This document shows positions 55,131 to 61,664 of a DNA stretch of 64,000 bases, piece after piece. Every line of letters begins with the position of its first letter. Position 1 is the first letter of the stretch. The translations under genes and the position numbers were made by a program. The DNA is taken from positions 124,001-188,000 of the forward strand of contig CAMDAD010000001.1 of the NCBI GenBank assembly GCA_945888515.1, in the 5' to 3' direction. This stretch comes from Akkermansia muciniphila (lineage in GTDB: Bacteria > Verrucomicrobiota > Verrucomicrobiia > Verrucomicrobiales > Akkermansiaceae). The notes below the pieces were generated by a model. The model was not told where the DNA came from, searched no databases, and saw only the letters and a program-made list of their open reading frames with translations.

Positions 55131-56369
55131 TTAGGTATCGGTCGCGATATGACGGCGTATCAAATCCAAGACCGACTGACTCACTGCTTTTTTGAAACCG
55201 TTTCGATCACGCAGATGAAACACTTTTTCCGTGACGGTGTCATGCCCTTTGCGCGCCAGTGCCAGCCACGCCGTGCCTACCGGTTTTTCGGGCGTGCCGC
55301 CGGTTGGACCCGCGATGCCAGTCACCGAAACCGCGACATCGACCGCCGTAACACGCAAGGCTCCCTCGGCCATCTGCCGTGCCACCTCCTCGCTAACCGC
55401 ACCGTGCTGTTGCAAGTCTGATTCTTTCACTCCCAGTTGCTCGGATTTCGCCCGATTCGCATAGGTGACAAATCCATGGGTAAAGACCTCACTCGCGCCG
55501 GGGACATCGGTCAAGCGAGAGGCCACAAGGCCGCCGGTGCAGCTTTCGGCTGTAGCCAGCGTAAGATGCGCCTTTCGCAACATGCCAATGACAACCGACT
55601 CAAGAGAATTACCGTCTTCACTAATCAAGTATCCACCAAACGCCGCCACCGCCACCGCGCGACCCTGCGCCACCGCAGCAGCACTTCCGATCAATCGCAA
55701 ATCGACTTCGGAAATGCGTGCGCAGTAGCCATACTCCATCCCCTCGATCGCCGCGAGCTTATCGTCGATGGCTTGATGAAAATCACTTTCGCCCACGCCA
55801 GTGAACTTCAACTCGAGCATGCCACGATCCGCTGCCACACCAGCGAGGGCACGTAAGCGCGGCTCGACCTCGGCATGAAACATCGGATAGAGCTCGCGCG
55901 GCGGCCCAGGCAAGAGAAAAATCGCGCAGGGCCGCACCGGGTTGAGTCGTGGTGGCACATAGATTCCCGGCGCCGTTCCGTTGCCATTTGGCAGCACATC
56001 TGCTCCCACCGGTGCCTGTGCCTGCTTGCGATTGGTGGGCGCCATGACCTTTTTGCGTATGGCAAAAAAGTTTTCTAACGAACGAAGCGCCGCTTCATCC
56101 TCGATCAATTCACAACCTAGCACCGCAGCCGTAGCTTCACGCGTGATGTCGTCACTTGTCGGCCCCAGTCCTCCAGTAACGATTACTACATCACTGCGTC
56201 GCACCGATTCTCCCAAGGTGGACTCGATCACCGCTCCATCAGGAATCGTGATTTGCCGAGCCACACGCAAGCCAAGCCGGAATAATTCACGCCCCAGCCA
56301 AGCACCGTGAGTATTCTGTACATTGCCTAACAATAATTCAGTGCCTGTGTTGATGATCTCGATGTGCAT
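55131..56369 (-). CDS. cinA: CinA-family protein (nicotinamide nucleotide amidase domain)
   Basis: A 412-residue two-domain protein. The N-terminal molybdopterin-binding-like domain (MHIEIINTGTELLLGNVQNT, VIVTGGLGPTSDDITREATA) acts on ADP-ribose-type nucleotides in studied members. The C-terminal CinA domain (LATAESCTGGLVASRLTDVP, VTGIAGPTGGTPEKPVGTAW) deamidates nicotinamide mononucleotide. The start at 56369 fits the family; 56405 is further out. NMN recycling would complement nadA and nadE in this window. Confidence 0.95.
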   Translation of the reverse strand: MHIEIINTGTELLLGNVQNTHGAWLGRELFRLGLRVARQITIPDGAVIESTLGESVRRSDVVIVTGGLGPTSDDITREATAAVLGCELIEDEAALRSLENFFAIRKKVMAPTNRKQAQAPVGADVLPNGNGTAPGIYVPPRLNPVRPCAIFLLPGPPRELYPMFHAEVEPRLRALAGVAADRGMLELKFTGVGESDFHQAIDDKLAAIEGMEYGYCARISEVDLRLIGSAAAVAQGRAVAVAAFGGYLISEDGNSLESVVIGMLRKAHLTLATAESCTGGLVASRLTDVPGASEVFTHGFVTYANRAKSEQLGVKESDLQQHGAVSEEVARQMAEGALRVTAVDVAVSVTGIAGPTGGTPEKPVGTAWLALARKGHDTVTEKVFHLRDRNGFKKAVSQSVLDLIRRHIATDT

Positions 56370-56429
56370 GCCCCACCATGCATGAGAAACGACAGCATTC
56401 AACACTTTTGCTGAGCGGATTTCTGTGGA

Positions 56430-57869
56430 TTAGGGAGCATCGAGTAGCGTAATTTGCTCCCGTGACGTAAGATCGATGATCAAACGGTTGGTGCCGAATT
56501 CCACTCCCACCACTCCTTGGATGCGCACCGTCTTTCCTTGCAGTCCGCTTAGCTCACTCACCGACATTCCTGGCACTCCGAGATTCGTGAAATAACGGCC
56601 GCATGCGCTCTGAGATGCACCGGCATCCCCCCTAAATTCGATATAGAGCGATTTTCCTGAGTTGCTGAGTCGGACCTGAGCAACGCGCTCTTTGACCGAA
56701 ATTTTCTCGCCAACTTGTTCGCCTATGGCCTTGTGCTCCTCTGGGCTGTAATCACCCTCACGTTTGGGGACTTTTTTATCGGTATCTTTCGACTTCACCG
56801 AAGTGGCCGAGGTGCCCTTCTGTAACTCGCGCGCGCGCTGCTCGATCTGCGCACGCACCTTTTGCTCGTCTGATGCACTCGATCTCGTCTTCTCCACCGG
56901 CACGGCTACCGCCACTGGACTCGATGGATTCGTCGCTTTTTTTCTGCGTGTGCTTGTCTTCTGATCGGCTGCTGCGGCCACAGCATCCGCATTGCTTTTG
57001 GAATGACTGACTTGATACCACTTGATGCCGACTAGAGACATCGCAGCCGCTACCACCAAGGATCCAAAAACATACCACAGGGCATGACTACCCGCGCGTG
57101 CTGACATCGTAGGAGACCGATACGAATCACTTGCCACTGCGGTTGCTACAGGAGCTGGAGCAAGAAGCGGATTGATCGCTGGAGTCGGAACGCACGGCTC
57201 GATCTGACCACCGCGTAATGCCGTGAGTGCTTGCTCAAACGTCATGTCGCGGGTTTTGGCCAGACGAACCCACCCGCTGAGCATGCCAGCAGTACTGCCC
57301 GTCACCACTCGACCACGCCACCCCATGCACTCTTCCACCAACGCGGCCAATTCCTTCACGGCACCCGATCCCAAACGCAGACCTAACCATTTCATTGGAT
57401 CCACACAAAATCGAAATGATACACCCTCACCAATCATCTCAACGTCCGATGTTTGTAAGGCAAGCCAATCCGCCGGATGACCAAACGTCTGCTCCAGCCA
57501 GATGAGTAACTCTAGAGCCGATTCCGCCAAAAGCAGCCCCTGCGAGGCATTGAGAACGCCATGCGGGAGGAATTCCCGTAGGCTCATGGCAGAACGTGTC
57601 TGCGTCACCATGAAAGGGATCCCATCCACGGGATCGCAACCACCGCAAATCACACGGCGTAGGTTCGGGTGTTCCAGCTCTCTCATGCGCAAAATCGCCT
57701 GATCGTAAGAAGATAGTTCATCACCTTCCAAGCCTCCTTCTCCCGCGCCGAACGGGAAAAAACGCTGCAACAATACTTCGCATCCCGACTCCGCATCCAT
57801 TGCCAAAAATACGGCGCCGTGCGCATCCTGCGATACTATTTCTTCGATCTGAAAACGACTGCTTCGCAC
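56430..57869 (-). CDS. Membrane pseudokinase with periplasmic OB-fold-like domain
   Basis: A 479-residue protein of unusual build. Residues 1-220 resemble a Ser/Thr kinase N-lobe and helical C-lobe (FQIEEIVSQDAHGAVFLAMD; then LEHPNLRRVICGGCD), but the ATP lysine position reads LLQRF (Gln35) and no HRD or DFG motif is seen. A transmembrane helix lies at about 263-284 (ALWYVFGSLVVAAAMSLVGI). A Lys/Ser-rich linker follows, and the last 90 residues (AQVRLSNSGKSLYIEFRGD through LQGKTVRIQGVVGVEFG) look like an OB-fold. Kinase chemistry is unlikely. A sensor or scaffold role is inference. Confidence 0.75.
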   Translation of the reverse strand: MRSSRFQIEEIVSQDAHGAVFLAMDAESGCEVLLQRFFPFGAGEGGLEGDELSSYDQAILRMRELEHPNLRRVICGGCDPVDGIPFMVTQTRSAMSLREFLPHGVLNASQGLLLAESALELLIWLEQTFGHPADWLALQTSDVEMIGEGVSFRFCVDPMKWLGLRLGSGAVKELAALVEECMGWRGRVVTGSTAGMLSGWVRLAKTRDMTFEQALTALRGGQIEPCVPTPAINPLLAPAPVATAVASDSYRSPTMSARAGSHALWYVFGSLVVAAAMSLVGIKWYQVSHSKSNADAVAAAADQKTSTRRKKATNPSSPVAVAVPVEKTRSSASDEQKVRAQIEQRARELQKGTSATSVKSKDTDKKVPKREGDYSPEEHKAIGEQVGEKISVKERVAQVRLSNSGKSLYIEFRGDAGASQSACGRYFTNLGVPGMSVSELSGLQGKTVRIQGVVGVEFGTNRLIIDLTSREQITLLDAP

Positions 57870-58006
57870 AGTCCTTAACTACGCAATCGATTCGGAAAAA
57901 ACAATCCACAATTTCGCTTCCCTCAAGTAGCGCATTTCAGCCAACGAAAACACAATTTCAGTAATCGAGAAATCGGTGCTTTCTGCTTCCATCCCTACCT
58001 GTCCGA

Positions 58007-58582
58007 TCAAGGGAAGCCCTCACAATAATTAGTAAGATAATCTAACAACTTTTTTATCGGAAGACCAACTACGTTAGAAAAATCCCCGCGCACCTCAGCG
58101 ATGATTTGCTCACCATGCTCCTGCGCGGCATAAGCTCCCGCTTTGTCGAGTGTGTCGACTTTCGACATGTAATCATCGATGACCTCATCGCTCAGCGGAA
58201 GAAACTCCACCTCCGTTATCTCGTGAAAAACGTTTGCTCTTCCTGCCGCATCGATGACGCACACCCCCGTGCAAACCCGATTCACTCTTCCGCTCAGCGC
58301 CTGCAACATAACCCGCGCAGCAGACAAATCAGATGGTTTGCCCAAGGGTTGACCATCGAGACAGACCAACGTGTCGGCACCGATTACCCAAGCACCGGGA
58401 TGCTGTGATGCCACATCGCGCGCCTTACGCTCCGCATTGATTTCGCAAAGCACACGATAATCCAACGAAGTATCGTGCAGTTCCTCCGCAGTCGATGGGA
58501 TCACCTCCACGGCCACTCCGGCTTTTCGCAGGAGTTCAATACGCCGAGGCGAAGAAGAAGCCAAGATCACCCGAGTTTGCAT
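58007..58582 (-). CDS. maf: Maf-family nucleotide pyrophosphatase
   Basis: Maf proteins hydrolyse dTTP, UTP or modified nucleotides, acting as house-cleaning enzymes. The 191-residue protein has VILASSSPRRIELLRKAGV, VIGADTLVCLDGQPLGKP, KAGAYAAQEHGEQIIAEV and GDFSNVVGLPI. Its start lies 1 base after the stop of the upstream exported-protein gene. Confidence 0.94.
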   Translation of the reverse strand: MQTRVILASSSPRRIELLRKAGVAVEVIPSTAEELHDTSLDYRVLCEINAERKARDVASQHPGAWVIGADTLVCLDGQPLGKPSDLSAARVMLQALSGRVNRVCTGVCVIDAAGRANVFHEITEVEFLPLSDEVIDDYMSKVDTLDKAGAYAAQEHGEQIIAEVRGDFSNVVGLPIKKLLDYLTNYCEGFP

Positions 58583-58583
58583 T

Positions 58584-59459
58584 TCATTTCCCCATCACTT
58601 TCGCCGCCATCACTGCATCAAAATCGAAGGTCGTATCACCCGCCCCCTTGAGTGTCTCGCCTTCCAAAATCTGATACTCGTAAACCTTTAACGGCTTCAC
58701 GCCGTCGATCTGCGAAAAGACATAAACTCGGATGGAAAGCGCCTCCTTACCCGTGCCGCCTGGTAAGCCTTTGACCGAGTAACTGATATGATTTTTCCGA
58801 TCGACCACGCCACCCATGACCAGCTCCGCCTCCTTGGCATTGCCGAACCGGTGCTTGCTAATCCGATTCACGGTGACGTCCACCACGCGGCCAGGGCAAA
58901 AGACATAGACTTTGGCGATGTATTTTGCCACAGGAATCGCCATAGGGATAGGCGGCACTACGCCCGTCGGCGCCAGTTCCCTCGTTTTCGCCACATAGCT
59001 GTAATCGCCCTTGGTCATTTCTTCGCGCACTTCAGGCAAGGCCGACAGGCTGACAAATTCGGCCATATCATACTTCCAACCTGTGTTTTCCTGAACAAAA
59101 TCGACCACTAACAAATTTTCTGTCGGGTCTCCGCCCACGCCGAAGTCGATCTTTCCAAAGTAAACCAGCTTCGCTGTCCGACCATTGCGCTTGGACTGAA
59201 CGTTTTTGAGTCCCGCAAGAGTGGGAGGCGCTGCGGGCACATCGAAGACACCTTGCGGAAACAGTCGACGCTCGGAATGGAGTCGATTTTTCACGATCAT
59301 TTGGCGATGCGCAGCGGTAGCTTTGGTCCATGTCGCGTATTCCTTCTGAACCATCGCATTACGCCAGTAGGCATAGACTTTTTCGAGTTGCCCTTGCAAC
59401 GCGACGTCCTGTCCCACAGCAGCGGCTACCATGACCATCCAACATATGAAAATTCTCAT
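58584..59459 (-). CDS. Exported protein of unknown function
   Basis: A 291-residue protein with a signal peptide (MRIFICWMVMVAAAVG). The mature part has a helical stretch (LEKVYAYWRNAMVQKEYATW) followed by beta-rich domains (TAKLVYFGKIDFGVGGDP, IAKVYVFCPGRVVDVTV). I do not recognise it. The ATG at 59459 suits the signal peptide; one at 59507 adds 16 residues. It sits 1 base before maf, so the pair is cotranscribed. Confidence 0.75.
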   Translation of the reverse strand: MRIFICWMVMVAAAVGQDVALQGQLEKVYAYWRNAMVQKEYATWTKATAAHRQMIVKNRLHSERRLFPQGVFDVPAAPPTLAGLKNVQSKRNGRTAKLVYFGKIDFGVGGDPTENLLVVDFVQENTGWKYDMAEFVSLSALPEVREEMTKGDYSYVAKTRELAPTGVVPPIPMAIPVAKYIAKVYVFCPGRVVDVTVNRISKHRFGNAKEAELVMGGVVDRKNHISYSVKGLPGGTGKEALSIRVYVFSQIDGVKPLKVYEYQILEGETLKGAGDTTFDFDAVMAAKVMGK

Positions 59460-59793
59460 GCATGAACCATACGTCATTTTCCTACTGGGGAAAAGCAAAA
59501 TGCGCAAGTATTCCAGCGAACGTATTGCCTTTTTGAAGCGGACACCGACTACATACCTTGCAGTGATTGTGAGAGTGCCGTTGACTCATGAAAAGAAAGG
59601 GCGTATCCCCGCGCAACGTCTCAGCGACAGCGGCGACCTGCGAAAAGAAATCCGCCGACTCGGAACCGAGTTTTGGAGCCACCGAGAGAGAGGCCCTATG
59701 CGATAGAGTAAGAAGAATTACTCTTAGGCGCCAAAGCCCTCGCCGTGATGATGAACGCCATCCCCCCCGGAAGATAGACATTCTTCCCCCTCA
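59460..59793. other. Divergent intergenic region before the Fic gene
   Basis: About 330 bases without a recognised gene. Some short plus-strand stretches look like decayed coding sequence (around 59715-59765, LLLGAKALAVMMNAIPP), but no frame is long or conserved. It leads into the CGCC repeat array and must hold the promoter for the 58584-59459 gene. Confidence 0.4.
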
Positions 59794-59796
59794 TCA

Positions 59797-59915
59797 CGCC
59801 GTTTCTCGCCACATTTCTCGCCATTTTATGCCTGAAAACAAATTATTCGCCATTTAATCGCTAATTTTCTTCCCATTTGCATTTTTATTCGCCATATTCA
59901 CGCCATGAAATCGCC
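59797..59915 (+). repeat. Helically phased CGCC(A) repeat array running into the Fic start codon
   Basis: Copies of (T)TCGCCA(TTT) have their CGCC cores at 59797, 59807, 59819, 59848, 59890, 59901 and 59912, with degenerate cores at 59829 (TGCC) and 59859 (CGCT). Intervals are about 10, 12, 10, 19, 11, 31, 11 and 11, i.e. multiples of one helical turn, so the cores lie on one face of the DNA. The intervening sequence is T/A-rich. The copy at 59901 includes the ATG of the Fic gene (CGCCATG). This suggests cooperative binding by the winged-helix domain of the Fic protein or a similar factor. Confidence 0.7.
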
Positions 59916-61290
59916 AGCGAACCTCACATGGCTCGAACCTTTCCGCCATCATGAAATCCTCAGCGCGCAGGGTTACGAAGATTCTTTTTCCCCGCAACTG
60001 CCGCGCCGCACCGCGCTCAATCGGCTCAATCGCCTACGTCAGGCCGGGTATGTAGAACAACAAGGGGAGACCCGCGCCACGATCTATCTACTCACGATCA
60101 TGGGTCGCAGGGCCTTGGCCGGTTTGCGCCCTGATATGGTCTTGACCCGCTACGATGAAGTCGAGGCTCCGACCTCGATCGTCGCAGAAGACCCGCGCGT
60201 CATTCTGCGCCGGCCCGTCCAGGAACGCCGTCCGGTGGGATACAACCGGGCGTTTCTCGATGCCTATGTGCCGAATCGGACGCACTACTTGCCGGAATCC
60301 ACGCGGCGGGAATTGCGCAAGATCGGCTCGCAGACGGGCATGGAAGCCGCTCCCGCCGGGACCTACGCGCGCCATATTTGCCAACGCCTGCTCATCGATC
60401 TGTCGTGGAACTCCAGCCGCCTGGAGGGAAATACTTTTTCGCTGCTGGAAACGGAGCAATTGCTGCAGCAAGGTGATGAGGCGGATACTTCTTTGTCGAA
60501 CGAGGCCATCATGATTCTCAATCACAAGGCAGCAATCGAGTTTTTGTTAGAATCGGCATCGGAGGCAACCTTTGACCGGCGCACGATTTTCAACCTGCAT
60601 GCCTTGCTGACGGCGGATTTGTTGCGCGATCCGGCAGCGGAAGGTGCGCTGCGCACGGTGCCGGTGGGCATCGGGCGATCCGTTTATCTGCCCACGGCGA
60701 TTCCAGCGCTGATCGAGACGGTATTTGACGAGATCCTCGCTAAGGCCCGCGTGATCCGGGATCCGTATGAGCAGGCGTTTTTTGCGATGGTGCATCTACC
60801 CTACTTGCAGCCATTTCTGGATGGTAACAAACGCGTGTCACGACTGGCGGCGAACCTTCCGCTGTTTCAGCAGAATCTGGCCCCGCTGTCGTTCATCGAT
60901 GTCTCGGAAACCGACTACACCGATGGCATGCTGGCGATTTACGAACTGAATGATGTGAGTCTTTTGCGCGAGGTCTTTGTGCAAGCCTGCGAGCGGTCCG
61001 CCCAACGCTACACGGTCATCCGTGGGGCGATTGGCGAACCGGATCAGTTCCGGGTGAAATACCGCCAGGTTCTCATCGAGCAAGTGGCGGCGATCATCCG
61101 TTCGCGCTGTGATCGGCGTGCCGCGGTGGCAAAATTGCGCGAGTGGGCGGAGCATTCGATCGTGGAGCGCGATCGCAAGCGTTTTGTCGCGGCGGCGGAA
61201 GAAACTCTCGCCGGCATCCACGAGGGAAATTTCGCAAGATACCGCGTCAGGCCCTCGGAGTTTGATGCGTGGTATGATTCCTGGCGTTGA
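59905..61290 (+). CDS. Winged-helix Fic-fold protein with Gln in place of the catalytic His
   Basis: Fic enzymes transfer AMP or similar groups to target proteins. This 461-residue protein has an N-terminal winged helix-turn-helix (about 13-75), an inhibitory helix with the S-x-x-x-E-G motif (SSRLEGN, 170-176) and the Fic core. The active loop reads LQPFLDGNKRVSRLAAN (301-317): Asp, Gly, Asn and the arginines persist, but the HPF histidine is Gln302. Such QPF members exist and their chemistry is unclear. The ATG lies inside the repeat array. It may belong to a defence or accessory cluster with the downstream helicase. Confidence 0.88.
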   Translation: MKSPANLTWLEPFRHHEILSAQGYEDSFSPQLPRRTALNRLNRLRQAGYVEQQGETRATIYLLTIMGRRALAGLRPDMVLTRYDEVEAPTSIVAEDPRVILRRPVQERRPVGYNRAFLDAYVPNRTHYLPESTRRELRKIGSQTGMEAAPAGTYARHICQRLLIDLSWNSSRLEGNTFSLLETEQLLQQGDEADTSLSNEAIMILNHKAAIEFLLESASEATFDRRTIFNLHALLTADLLRDPAAEGALRTVPVGIGRSVYLPTAIPALIETVFDEILAKARVIRDPYEQAFFAMVHLPYLQPFLDGNKRVSRLAANLPLFQQNLAPLSFIDVSETDYTDGMLAIYELNDVSLLREVFVQACERSAQRYTVIRGAIGEPDQFRVKYRQVLIEQVAAIIRSRCDRRAAVAKLREWAEHSIVERDRKRFVAAAEETLAGIHEGNFARYRVRPSEFDAWYDSWR

Positions 61291-61307
61291 GCCGTCATTG
61301 CCTGCGA

Positions 61308-61406
61308 TCACTTTGGCATGAGATCGTTGCCGAATTTGCGCAGCACGATGACGGTCAGCCAGAACAGTGCGATGGTCATGGCGCAGTTCTTTTGCATGCG
61401 ACACAT
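61308..61406 (-). CDS. Possible 32-residue membrane microprotein
   Basis: An ATG at 61406 opens a 32-codon frame with a hydrophobic helix (MTIALFWLTVIVLRKFG) and a short basic end. The start is 29 bases from that of an equal-length frame on the opposite strand. There is no ribosome binding site and no known homologue to me. It may be chance, but the size symmetry and hydrophobicity are notable. Confidence 0.25.
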   Translation of the reverse strand: MCRMQKNCAMTIALFWLTVIVLRKFGNDLMPK

Positions 61407-61435
61407 TCTGACGCACTGTATGCTACCATCAGCGC

Positions 61436-61534
61436 ATGACCATCGATCACCTCGACACCCCCCACAAACGCCAAGTCGCTCTCTGGGCGCTGCTCATGCT
61501 GATTTCCAATCCCGTGTTAGTGTATTTTTTGTAA
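61436..61534 (+). CDS. Possible 32-residue membrane microprotein, divergent
   Basis: An ATG at 61436 opens a 32-codon frame ending at TAA, with a charged start (TIDHLDTPHKRQ) and a hydrophobic helix (VALWALLMLISNPVLVYFL). It is divergent from the 61308-61406 frame. No homology is recognised and the call is tentative. Confidence 0.3.
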   Translation: MTIDHLDTPHKRQVALWALLMLISNPVLVYFL

Positions 61535-61664
61535 TCATATTATCTGATAAATACGATGCATCTAGTTTATAGCACAATGATTAGAGATTTTCCTTGATGC
61601 TTTGCGACTTTGCCGCTAGAAGAGATTCCGAATAATAATATTCTAGCAAAACACGCAAATTTGC

